Part shown: piece after piece, positions 21,790 to 30,051 of the stretch
Position numbering within the stretch: position 1 is the stretch's first letter
Layout: every line of letters starts with the position of its first letter
Assembly (NCBI GenBank): GCA_022758985.1
Contig: JAEMQC010000024.1
Coordinates: forward strand, 1-30,453
Source of the DNA: Campylobacteraceae bacterium
Lineage (GTDB): Bacteria; Campylobacterota; Campylobacteria; Campylobacterales; UBA6016
Direction of reading: 5' to 3'
Length of the DNA: 30,453 nucleotides
Notes under the pieces: model-generated
Told to the model about the DNA's origin: nothing
The model's database searches: none
The model's input: only the letters and a program-made list of their open reading frames with translations
Translations under genes and position numbers: made by a program

Positions 21790-23069
21790 AAAAACTACTA
21801 TTTTTAATATTGACTCAAGGTTTATTGATGGCTAACACACTTTTGTATTTTGAATTTGAAGGCGCCAAAGTGCCGGTAATTTTCGAAGAAGACAGAACCC
21901 TCCCAACTGTATCGGCAAAGATAGTATTTTTAGATGCGGGTTCGATACAAGATGGCAAAGATACTGGACTCTCAAAACTCTCGTTTAAACTTCTAAACGA
22001 AGGAACAAAAAAACTTGGCAGCACTAAATTCGCAACGCTTCTGGACGAAAAAGCGATAAAACTCTCTGCATACAGCGGTTTTGAGACGGCCGGAATCGAG
22101 TTTTCCTGCCTAAAAGAGTATGCGAAAGACGCAGTCAAGCTAACGGCGCAACTACTATCCGATCCAAACTACTCAGAAGATGTGCTCAAAAAAATAAAAC
22201 TCATCACGATGTCGCAGATAGCCAAAAAAGAGGATGACTTCGACTATGTAGCGGATGCGGCTCTAAAAAAAGAGATATTCCGCAATACTCCGCTTGAAAA
22301 TGATCCCTTGGGCACAAAAACGACTATTGAAAAAATAACGCTAGAAGATATAAAAAAATTCATCTCTGAAAATATCGGGGTGGGCAACTCTGTCATCGTA
22401 ATAGGCGGCGACATCGACGAAAAAGAGGCTCTCTCTTACGCCAAATCGCTACTTTCGGTGCTGCCAAAAAACGGCAAGAAAGAGAGCGAGAGGTTTTTTG
22501 AGGCAAAAAGTAGCAACAAAGAGTTAATAATAAAAAAGAAAAGCGAGCAGGCATATATATACTTTGGCTCAAAAGCAAATATAAAAGCAAACGATAAAGA
22601 CGCATATAAAGCCAGAGTTGCCGGGTTTATCCTAGGCTCAAGCGGCTTTGGAAGTCGTCTTATGGAGATCATAAGAGTCCAAAACGGGCTTGCATACTCG
22701 GCGTATGCAAGATTTAATCTGTCGAAGACAAACTCGTATTTTGGCGGCCATCTGCAGACAAAACCGGAAAACGAAGAGAAAGCAAAAGAGCTCGTCAAAA
22801 AAACGATAGAAGAGTTCGTCAAAACAGGAGCCACACAAAAAGAGTTAGACGGAGCTAAAAACTTCATACTAGGCAGCGAGCCGCTCAGAAACGAGACGTT
22901 GTCCCAAAGACTATCCAGAAGCTTCAACGAATACTATCTAGGGCAACCGATAGGGTTTTACAAAGAGGAGCTAGAATTAATCAAAAATCTATCATTAAAA
23001 GAGCTAAACGACTTTATCAAAAGCCATAGCGAAATAACAGAGCTTACATTTTCTATTCTGACGAAATAA
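21786..23069 (+). CDS. M16-family peptidase homologue without zinc motif
   Basis: A 427-residue protein with a signal-like N-terminus (MKKLLFLILTQGLLMA) and the two-lobed M16 layout. Where active M16 enzymes have GLAHFLEHML, this has GLSKLSFKLL (residues 61-70): the HxxEH zinc triad is K64, F67, K68, so it cannot bind catalytic zinc as usual. The C-terminal half keeps IRVQNGLAYSAYA, the R/Y-type substrate-binding motif. In two-subunit M16B systems one subunit has HxxEH and the other the R/Y pair; this would be the second type. In C. jejuni Cj0805 is the nearest kind of gene I recall. No PglB sequon seen. It overlaps mqnC by 4 nt and abuts recG directly. Confidence 0.82.
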   Translation: MKKLLFLILTQGLLMANTLLYFEFEGAKVPVIFEEDRTLPTVSAKIVFLDAGSIQDGKDTGLSKLSFKLLNEGTKKLGSTKFATLLDEKAIKLSAYSGFETAGIEFSCLKEYAKDAVKLTAQLLSDPNYSEDVLKKIKLITMSQIAKKEDDFDYVADAALKKEIFRNTPLENDPLGTKTTIEKITLEDIKKFISENIGVGNSVIVIGGDIDEKEALSYAKSLLSVLPKNGKKESERFFEAKSSNKELIIKKKSEQAYIYFGSKANIKANDKDAYKARVAGFILGSSGFGSRLMEIIRVQNGLAYSAYARFNLSKTNSYFGGHLQTKPENEEKAKELVKKTIEEFVKTGATQKELDGAKNFILGSEPLRNETLSQRLSRSFNEYYLGQPIGFYKEELELIKNLSLKELNDFIKSHSEITELTFSILTK

Positions 23070-24896
23070 ATGGTATTTGAAAAAACGGATCAGGAGAGGC
23101 TTGGTAAGCTTGGTATCCTATCCGTTTTGGATCTTGCTCTGTTCGTTCCGCAAAAATACGAAGATACCACGCTTGATAAACCCCTCACCGAAAACGAATT
23201 TTGCGCAATCTACTGCGAGGTGCTCTCCAAGCAGCAAACGCCAAAGACGATTAGCTATGAGCTACGGCTTTTGTCGCACGGCAAAGGGCATATAAAAGCG
23301 GTTTTTTTTGCTCCGAAGAGATACCAGCAAAATATCTTTTCTATCGGCGAAACACTCTATCTATACGGCAAAATCTCACACTATCCATATCTCTCCATTA
23401 TCCACCCAAAAAAGATAACTTCTGTTGGCGAAATCAACAAAATATACGTAAAAGGTCCGCAAAACAGGACACACAAGCTACTCGTGCAAAAATATCTGAC
23501 GATGGACGCACTAAAAAACGAGGGTTTAGACAATGAGACGGCTTTGAATATTTTAAAGCTTCACTTTCCATCAAGCACGGCCGAGATTTATGAAAACGGC
23601 TCATACAAAAAAGAGCTCGAAGAGGCGCTCAAGCTTACAGAAATATACTCATACCTAAAGCTTTTGGCATCAAAAAAAACAACTCTACCCGCACACAAAA
23701 TAGAGCCGTTGCCGTTGCAAGGTTTTTTTGAAAAGCTCCCGTTTAAACCGACGAACGATCAGCTAAAAGCGATAGAAGATTGCAAAAGCGACATACAAAA
23801 AAATATACAGGCTAGACGTGTCGTAATAGGGGACGTAGGAAGCGGAAAAACTACGGTTATACTAGCGCTTGCGCATATGACCGGCAAAAACAAGACGGCG
23901 CTACTAGCTCCGACCGCAATACTTGCCAACCAAATATACGAAGAAGCAAAAAAATACCTCTCTATTAAAACCGTTCTGGTGACGCAAAGCTCAAAAGCCA
24001 AAGACGAGGATATAAATGGTGCGGACTTTATAATCGGGACGCACGCTCTTTTATATCGTAAGCTTCCGTCGTGCAAAACATTGATAGTAGACGAACAGCA
24101 TAGGTTTGGCACAAACCAGCGCCACCTCATCTCAAAACTAGCAAGCGACGGCAATCTAAGACCGCACTACTTCCAATTCTCCGCCACTCCGATTCCAAGA
24201 ACGCAGGCGCTCATAGAAGCCACACTCGTCGATATAAGCACAATCAAAGAGAATCCGCTCAAAAAAAACATAGAGACAACTCTTATATCGAAGGATGGTT
24301 TCAAGGGGTTATTCGCACACATAAAGAACCAGATAGCGGCGGGCAATCAAGTAGCCATCATCTATCCGCTCGTCGAAAAAAGCGATATGAGCGACTATAT
24401 GTCGCTAGAAGAAGCGGAAGGGTTTTGGAAAAAGCACTTCGATAAAGTATATGTGACACACGGCAAAGATAACGCAAAAGAGGAGGTATTCAAGGAGTTT
24501 AGAAGCGGTGGAGAGCTTATCGTCTCAACGACGGTTATGGAGGTTGGCATAAGCCTTCCGAAGCTCTCGACGATAGTAGTGGTCGGCGCCGAAAAGCTAG
24601 GTCTAGCCAGCCTTCATCAGCTAAGAGGAAGGGTCGCCAGAAACACTGAGCGCGGCTGGTGCTTTTTGTACACGAAAGATATAAACAGCGAAAGACTCCA
24701 AAAATTCGCCGCCACGAAAAGCGGCTTTGATATAGCGGAGCTTGATTTGCAATATAGAGACTCCGGCGATTTGTTAACCGGAAGGGAGCAGAGCGGACGA
24801 CAGTTTAGGTGGTTTAATATAAAAACCGACGAGAAAATAGCAAAAAGAGCCAGAGGGCTTTTGGAGTCGTTTTTAAAGAGCGTAGCTGTAAAATAA
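23070..24896 (+). CDS. recG: ATP-dependent DNA helicase RecG
   Basis: RecG is a monomeric superfamily 2 helicase that remodels stalled forks and Holliday junctions. Walker A is GDVGSGKTT (254-262 region, K260), Walker B is DEQH (341-344, within VDEQHRFG), followed by FSATPIPRTQ (motif III) and the C-terminal helicase lobe with TTVMEVGISLPK and LHQLRGRVAR. The 608-residue length is shorter than E. coli RecG (693) because the N-terminal wedge domain is reduced, as in other Campylobacterota. ATG directly follows the M16 stop codon (zero gap), without a clear ribosome site, so translation is probably coupled. Confidence 0.95.
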   Translation: MVFEKTDQERLGKLGILSVLDLALFVPQKYEDTTLDKPLTENEFCAIYCEVLSKQQTPKTISYELRLLSHGKGHIKAVFFAPKRYQQNIFSIGETLYLYGKISHYPYLSIIHPKKITSVGEINKIYVKGPQNRTHKLLVQKYLTMDALKNEGLDNETALNILKLHFPSSTAEIYENGSYKKELEEALKLTEIYSYLKLLASKKTTLPAHKIEPLPLQGFFEKLPFKPTNDQLKAIEDCKSDIQKNIQARRVVIGDVGSGKTTVILALAHMTGKNKTALLAPTAILANQIYEEAKKYLSIKTVLVTQSSKAKDEDINGADFIIGTHALLYRKLPSCKTLIVDEQHRFGTNQRHLISKLASDGNLRPHYFQFSATPIPRTQALIEATLVDISTIKENPLKKNIETTLISKDGFKGLFAHIKNQIAAGNQVAIIYPLVEKSDMSDYMSLEEAEGFWKKHFDKVYVTHGKDNAKEEVFKEFRSGGELIVSTTVMEVGISLPKLSTIVVVGAEKLGLASLHQLRGRVARNTERGWCFLYTKDINSERLQKFAATKSGFDIAELDLQYRDSGDLLTGREQSGRQFRWFNIKTDEKIAKRARGLLESFLKSVAVK

Positions 24897-24900
24897 GAAT

Positions 24901-27258
24901 ATGCTTAAAAAAATAGTTGTTTTAACTGCCATATGCAGCTCTTTGTTTGCGCTAGAGATAGAAGTAAAACTCGCCAAAAGCAAGGGCGACAAATACTCCG
25001 TTTTAAACCTTGAGAGCACAGAGCCTTTCTCCTGCTACAAAAACGAAGCCGACGAAGCTTTAAAAAACAGCTATATCTGTGAGTTCTCTACTCCTCCAAA
25101 AACTCAGTTTAAAGGGTTTGAGAGCGAATTTTTCAACGTTAAACCTTATATGAACGGCGGCTACAAACTAGCAATTACATCCAAAACGAAATCTGAGATC
25201 TTCTCGCAAAATTTCGATCCAAAAAGTAGCTACGAGAAAAAAGCCGGCTTTGAGAAAAGAGCCAGAAAATTTGTCATAGTGGCCTATGAAAAAGAGCTAA
25301 AATTCGTAACGCCAAAGAAAAACCCGGGCATCAACTTCCCGGTCGCAATCACTTCCGACCCCTACGTATACGTAAAAACGCTCGACATAGACGGTCTACC
25401 GATAAACGATGCGAACAGCTTGCAAGACATAGCAGAGTTTAACTCCGTTAAAAAGCTATACGAAAAAGGCGAATACAAATCGGCAATGATATACGCCGAA
25501 AAAGCCCAAAAAACATACCCGAACTCCATTTTTTTCTCCGAGTATGAGCTAATAAGAATAAAATCTCTGGTTGGTTTAGGCGGATCGGCAAATAATAATG
25601 CGGCGATAGAGCTTGGCAGAAACTGGCTCAAAAATTTCCCGGCCGACGAGAAGGCGCCAGAGGTGTTAAGAGCCATTATGAACGCATATGCCAGAAACCA
25701 GGATTTCAAAAACGCCGACTACTACTATGAGAGGATAGTAAACGATTTTGGTTTCTCGGAAATATCGAAACAGGCGATGATAGACTACGGCGATGCGCTT
25801 AGATTCTCGAAAGGCAAAAGAGCGATAGAGCTATACAGAAAAGCTCTATATGAGACGAAAAACATCGAGACCGCATCGATAGCCGCATTTAAAGCCGCCG
25901 ATTTGTACCTATCTATGGGCGATACCGAAAACGCCAAAGAGTACTACGGCAAAATCCTGAAAGGAAATATCAACTTCATACTAAAAGATGACGAGAAGGC
26001 CTACACATTTGCAAAAAAGCTCGCCAGAGCCAATATATATAGTCAAGCGCTTGAGGTCGGCGAAGCGCTGCTAGCCAAACTGAATAAGAAAAACGAAAAC
26101 TACGAAACGCTGCTTAGCGAGATTGGCGACTGGGCTGCGGCGATCGGGGACGGCGCAAAGGCAAAAAGCTATTATTCGAGATATTTGCAAGAGTTTAAAG
26201 GCGGACGATTCGCTAACCTTGTAGAGCCGAAATTAGACAAGCTAAACTTTGGGCAGGATAAAAACATCAGCTTGTCCGAACTTGCAAAATTGGCGGAAAA
26301 ATACCCGAAAGAGCAGATAGGACAAAAAGCGCTCGTAAAAACCATGAAAGCCCTTTTGGATGCGAAACGATACGACGAGGTTTTGGCTTTGGAGCCCAAA
26401 ACCGCCGGACTGCCTAAGGAGCTAATCGGCGAAGCGGGACAATATATAACCAAGGCCGAAAAAGAACAGTTTAGCGCCAAACTAGCCAGAAACGAGTGCA
26501 AAGAGGCGCTATCGCTGCTTGCCAAAAACAGAATAACGCCTCTAGCCGCAGAGGAGCCAAAATTGTTTGAGTGCTATATGGCAACATCGGAATACGCAAA
26601 AGCTCTTGCACTATCGCAAAAGCATCTAGCGGACAAAGACCTTGCGGCAAAGCTGCCTTGGCTGTACAGGTTTGAGACGGCGGCTATGAAGCTTGGCAAG
26701 ACGAAAGAGGCGTATCAGGCTACAAAAGATGTTATTGCGCTCTCAAAAATCTATAAGAGAAGCGAGTTTGCCGACATAGCATTTGACGGCGTAACTCTGG
26801 CGATGGACTATAAAGATCCAAATCTTTTAAACGAATCAATGGCGATAATAGAGTCCAAATATCCAAAAGATCCGAAAACAATTACGGCGTACAAGGACGC
26901 CATCAGATTTGCCATCGCTAGAAACGATATGTTATCAAACCTAAAATACTCGGAAAAACTCTACTTGTTGCAAAACCAGCTAAAGGTATACGTGGAGAGC
27001 CCATGGATAGAGTTTAACTACGCCGGACTTCTAGCAAAACAAGGAGATCATAAAAAAGCCGCCGCAATTTTATCTACGCTTTCAACCAAAAAGCTGAGCG
27101 ATTCCGATAGGGCAAGGGCTCTTTTTGAGATCTCTTCCAACTATACGGCTGCCGGGGAGAAAGCAAAAGCTAAATCATCGCTGCAGGAGTGTATAAAGGT
27201 AAAAGCCGACTCTCCTTGGAAAAAACTATGCAAAGAGTCTCTCGATATTTTAAAATAA
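24901..27258 (+). CDS. pflA: Periplasmic TPR-rich flagellar motor protein PflA
   Basis: A 785-residue exported protein (signal MLKKIVVLTAICSSLFA) with a beta-rich N-terminal part (about 20-160) and TPR-like helical repeats from about 175 to the end (for example EKGEYKSAMIYAEKAQKTYP, FKNADYYYERI, GDTENAKEYYGKIL). This matches PflA of Campylobacter and Helicobacter (about 790-800 residues), a periplasmic part of the motor's disc scaffold; pflA mutants are paralysed in C. jejuni. One PglB-type sequon is visible, D-K-N-I-S at N455; C. jejuni PflA is a known N-glycoprotein. It starts four bases after recG and its last 9 nt overlap the convergent miaA. Confidence 0.88.
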   Translation: MLKKIVVLTAICSSLFALEIEVKLAKSKGDKYSVLNLESTEPFSCYKNEADEALKNSYICEFSTPPKTQFKGFESEFFNVKPYMNGGYKLAITSKTKSEIFSQNFDPKSSYEKKAGFEKRARKFVIVAYEKELKFVTPKKNPGINFPVAITSDPYVYVKTLDIDGLPINDANSLQDIAEFNSVKKLYEKGEYKSAMIYAEKAQKTYPNSIFFSEYELIRIKSLVGLGGSANNNAAIELGRNWLKNFPADEKAPEVLRAIMNAYARNQDFKNADYYYERIVNDFGFSEISKQAMIDYGDALRFSKGKRAIELYRKALYETKNIETASIAAFKAADLYLSMGDTENAKEYYGKILKGNINFILKDDEKAYTFAKKLARANIYSQALEVGEALLAKLNKKNENYETLLSEIGDWAAAIGDGAKAKSYYSRYLQEFKGGRFANLVEPKLDKLNFGQDKNISLSELAKLAEKYPKEQIGQKALVKTMKALLDAKRYDEVLALEPKTAGLPKELIGEAGQYITKAEKEQFSAKLARNECKEALSLLAKNRITPLAAEEPKLFECYMATSEYAKALALSQKHLADKDLAAKLPWLYRFETAAMKLGKTKEAYQATKDVIALSKIYKRSEFADIAFDGVTLAMDYKDPNLLNESMAIIESKYPKDPKTITAYKDAIRFAIARNDMLSNLKYSEKLYLLQNQLKVYVESPWIEFNYAGLLAKQGDHKKAAAILSTLSTKKLSDSDRARALFEISSNYTAAGEKAKAKSSLQECIKVKADSPWKKLCKESLDILK

Positions 27259-28143
27259 GGCGGCGATGCTAGACGCTACGGTGTCTTTATCGCCCTTAAA
27301 ATCAGCTTTTATTTGCGCCTTGTTAAACGTAGTTTGCCTTTTGGCTAATTGCCACGTATGTATACAGATAAGCTCTGCGCACTGCTCCTTGCTTATCTCG
27401 CCGTCCAAATAAGAGAGCGCCTCTTTAAGCCCTATCGACCCCATCGGTTTTACGTCTCTGCCGTATCTACCCAGTAGATACTCGGCCTCCTCAAATATTC
27501 CGACTTCTATCATCTTCGCCGTGCGCTGTCTAATCTTAGCCCTGAGCTCTTCTTTGTCGACCGTTATTTCATAAATCTTTAAATCGGAGTCTATCTTTTT
27601 TTTCGGAGCCTCGGCAAATATCTTGCTTGCCGGAATACCAAACTCAAAAAAAATCTCAAGCCCCCTGCCTATTCGATAACTGTCATTTTCTTTTACGTTC
27701 TGCGCAAACTGCGGGTCTATATTTTTTAACTCTTCATAGGCGGCAGCTATATCGTTTTTTACAATATCCAAAGCGCGCCCTCTAGATTTTGCCGATATTG
27801 AGGGCATATCGCTAAGACCATCTATCATTGATTTGAGGTAAAACGAGCTTCCGCCTACTATTACCAGATGTTTTTTATCTCTTAATGCGGCCTCTTTGGC
27901 TCTTTCGTATTCATCCATAAACATCGCAGCATTAAACGGCTCGTTCGGATATATGATGTCTATACCAAAATGCAAAACTGCTGCAAGCTCTTTTTTAGAA
28001 GGTTTTGCGCTTGCTATATCTACCTCTTTATATAAGGATAACGAATCCAAAGAGAGAATATACGCCCCCTTTTTACAAGCTATATCAAGAGCCGTGTCAC
28101 TCTTTCCCGATGCCGTCGGTCCAATTATCGCCACTTCTATCAT
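27250..28143 (-). CDS. miaA: tRNA dimethylallyltransferase
   Basis: MiaA adds a dimethylallyl group to A37 of tRNAs that read UNN codons. The 297-residue protein starts MIEVAIIGPTASGKSD, with the P-loop GPTASGKS (8-15), followed by SLDSLSLYKEVDIASAKP (the D-S-x-x-x-Y motif) and IVGGSSFYLKSM, then the DSYRIGRGLEI segment. The C-terminus has IHTWQLAKRQTTFNK, similar to the RxYAKRQxTWF family signature. Convergent with pflA (9-nt overlap) and divergent from mqnP. Confidence 0.95.
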   Translation of the reverse strand: MIEVAIIGPTASGKSDTALDIACKKGAYILSLDSLSLYKEVDIASAKPSKKELAAVLHFGIDIIYPNEPFNAAMFMDEYERAKEAALRDKKHLVIVGGSSFYLKSMIDGLSDMPSISAKSRGRALDIVKNDIAAAYEELKNIDPQFAQNVKENDSYRIGRGLEIFFEFGIPASKIFAEAPKKKIDSDLKIYEITVDKEELRAKIRQRTAKMIEVGIFEEAEYLLGRYGRDVKPMGSIGLKEALSYLDGEISKEQCAELICIHTWQLAKRQTTFNKAQIKADFKGDKDTVASSIAALF

Positions 28144-28149
28144 TTTCGA

Positions 28150-28155
28150 ATTTTA
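28150..28155 (-). promoter_or_regulatory. Possible -10 element of miaA, leaderless spacing
   Basis: TAAAAT on the minus strand, only six bases before the miaA ATG, which has no good ribosome site. Transcription would begin at about the start codon. Weak evidence on its own. Confidence 0.25.
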
Positions 28156-28184
28156 TCCAAACTCTTCAAAAAGCCCTTTTTAGT

Positions 28185-28190
28185 TAAAAT
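28185..28190 (+). promoter_or_regulatory. -10 element of mqnP
   Basis: TAAAAT preceded by CCCTTTTTAGT, ending 19 bases before the mqnP ATG; the predicted leader is about 13 nt and contains AAAAGG very close to the ATG. Confidence 0.4.
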
Positions 28191-28209
28191 CAAATCAAAA
28201 ACAAAAGGC

Positions 28210-29070
28210 ATGAACATTCTAGCCAAGTTAAGACATTTTTCAGAGCTCGTTATGCTCTCGCACACTATTTTTTCGTTGCCGTTTATCCTTATGGCTATGA
28301 TTGTAGCCGCCGAGGGTATGCCCCCGGTTTGGCTTCTCGCACTAGCAGTAGCGGCCGCATTTTTTGCGCGCACGTTCGCAATGGGCGTAAACAGATTTGT
28401 CGACAGGGAGTTTGACGCCAAAAATCCGAGAACCGCAACAAGACCGAGCGTAGACGGAAGAGTATCGGAGGGTGCGCAGCTCTTTTTTATACTGCTGAGC
28501 GGCGCCGGTTTTATAGCCGTCTCTTTTTTTGTAAACGCTCTGGCATTTAAACTATCTTTTGCGATACTACCTATACTTGCCGCCTACTCGTATTTTAAGC
28601 GTTTTTCTTCGGCGGCGCATCTTATACTCGGATTGTCCCTTGGGCTTGCCCCTATTGCTGGAGAGATAGCAGTCAGCGAAAGCGTATCACTTTGGAGTAT
28701 ATATCTGGCAGTAGGGGTGTTATTTTGGGTAGCGGGCTTTGACGTATTTTATGCCCTGCAAGACGTTGAGTTTGACAAAAAAGAAGGATTGCGCTCTATC
28801 CCGTCGGTATTCGGAGAGAAAAAGGCGCTAGATTTCGCCGCCGTTTTCCATATGGCAACCGTTTTGTTTTGGTTTTTATTCGCAAAAGAGGCCAAGCTGG
28901 GAGCGCCTTCGTTTATAGCTGTTGGCATTGCCGCTGCGCTGCTTTTGTATGAACATATACTGGTAAGACGAAACAAAGAGGCTATCAATAAGGCGTTTTT
29001 TACGCTAAACGGATATCTAGGTATACTCTTTTTCCTCCTTACATCAATAGATATATGGATAAATAAATGA
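28210..29070 (+). CDS. mqnP: UbiA-family prenyltransferase of menaquinone synthesis
   Basis: A 286-residue polytopic membrane protein with about eight hydrophobic segments and both aspartate-rich prenyl-diphosphate motifs: NRFVDREFD (about 60-68) and DVFYALQDVEFD (about 178-189), typical of UbiA-type enzymes. In bacteria with the futalosine route this gene (often called ubiA) prenylates 1,4-dihydroxy-6-naphthoate; the presence of mqnC in the same window and the lack of any ubiquinone gene support MqnP. It overlaps the next gene by ATGA. Confidence 0.85.
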   Translation: MNILAKLRHFSELVMLSHTIFSLPFILMAMIVAAEGMPPVWLLALAVAAAFFARTFAMGVNRFVDREFDAKNPRTATRPSVDGRVSEGAQLFFILLSGAGFIAVSFFVNALAFKLSFAILPILAAYSYFKRFSSAAHLILGLSLGLAPIAGEIAVSESVSLWSIYLAVGVLFWVAGFDVFYALQDVEFDKKEGLRSIPSVFGEKKALDFAAVFHMATVLFWFLFAKEAKLGAPSFIAVGIAAALLLYEHILVRRNKEAINKAFFTLNGYLGILFFLLTSIDIWINK

Positions 29071-29570
29071 AACTTGTACGAATAGCAGCCAAAATCAGCT
29101 TCGAGGAGATAGGAGAGCGTCTTGAAGAGTTTGAAAGAGAGTTTGAGACGTTTAGCGAGACAAGCTCGAATCCGGTAGACGACGCAATACTAAAACTAAA
29201 AGCCAAAGAGGGCAAAAACGCCCCCGACGAGATGACGATCATGCTTTTGGCAGAACTTCATAAAAAAATAGACGAGCTAACCAAAATAGTCAAGGGTGAG
29301 ATAAAAGAGTTTGTGCCGCTGCAAAATAGTACTCTGCTTGATTTTGCATGGTTTGATACAATACAGATAGAGGGCATAGAACCCGGCAAAAAGTACTATG
29401 GAAGAGTGGATATGCCGCTTTTTAGACAGAGGTTAATACCAATATTCTTTGAGGGGGTCGAACCCAAAATTGCAAAGATAACAAAGATATGGCCAAAAGA
29501 CAAGGTTGACTTCGACGGATACTTGGCCTCAAAAGACAGGGAAGAGATAGCAAGGGAGAAGGCGCTATGA
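29067..29570 (+). CDS. Uncharacterised protein (Cj0163c-like), possible degenerate PilZ-type domain
   Basis: A 167-residue soluble protein. Residues 1-85 are charged and helical; residues about 90-165 look like a beta-barrel with the run KKYYGRVDMPLFRQRLIPIF, then AKITKIWPKDKVDFDGYLASKDREEIA. The end resembles the C-terminal part of PilZ-type domains, but the cyclic-di-GMP motifs RxxxR and DxSxxG are not evident, so binding is unproven. It lies between mqnP and a coiled-coil membrane gene with 4-nt overlaps on both sides, the order I recall for Cj0164c-Cj0163c-Cj0162c. I do not recognise a function. Confidence 0.6.
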   Translation: MKLVRIAAKISFEEIGERLEEFEREFETFSETSSNPVDDAILKLKAKEGKNAPDEMTIMLLAELHKKIDELTKIVKGEIKEFVPLQNSTLLDFAWFDTIQIEGIEPGKKYYGRVDMPLFRQRLIPIFFEGVEPKIAKITKIWPKDKVDFDGYLASKDREEIAREKAL

Positions 29571-30049
29571 TGGATTTGATACTTGTCGCACTAATCAGCG
29601 TTGCCGTTTTTTTCCTATTCGTATTCGTATATATCAGAGAAAATGCGATCAATAAAAAACTAAAACTATACGAAAAAACCTTCGACCTAATAAACCAAAA
29701 CATACACAAGCTGGAAAAAGAGCTCAAATCCAGATCGCACCATGAAAATACTACTGGAGGCGACCAAAATCTGGAAGAGTTCTCAGAAGTTAGCCGTCTG
29801 ATTATAGACAAATTCCAAGAGCTTCAAAAAGACAATCTAGAATTTAAAGAGAGCATTATCGAGAGATACCTAGAGCTAGAAAACAAGATAAAGCCTATTA
29901 CTGCGGTCGCTCCTAGCTCTACGGGGCTAGACGAAAACAGGATAACTACCCTTTTTTCAAACGGATTTAGCATAGAGGAGATAGCAAAACAACTTCGCAT
30001 TGGCACCGGAGAGGTAGAATTTGTACTGAAGCTACATGATATCAAATAG
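29567..30049 (+). CDS. Bitopic coiled-coil protein with C-terminal HTH-like region (Cj0162c-like)
   Basis: A 160-residue protein: N-terminal transmembrane helix (about 4-23), coiled-coil (about 28-110) and a C-terminal helix-turn-helix-like segment (124-156, ITTLFSNGFSIEEIAKQLRIGTGEVEFVL) of the kind seen in DUF6115 proteins and the SwrB C-terminus. The second half is therefore cytoplasmic. ATG at 29567 overlaps the previous stop; a second ATG follows at once at 29570. The H-E-N-T-T site lacks the acidic -2 residue needed for a PglB sequon and would be cytoplasmic. Function unknown. Confidence 0.65.
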   Translation: MMDLILVALISVAVFFLFVFVYIRENAINKKLKLYEKTFDLINQNIHKLEKELKSRSHHENTTGGDQNLEEFSEVSRLIIDKFQELQKDNLEFKESIIERYLELENKIKPITAVAPSSTGLDENRITTLFSNGFSIEEIAKQLRIGTGEVEFVLKLHDIK

Positions 30050-30051
30050 CG

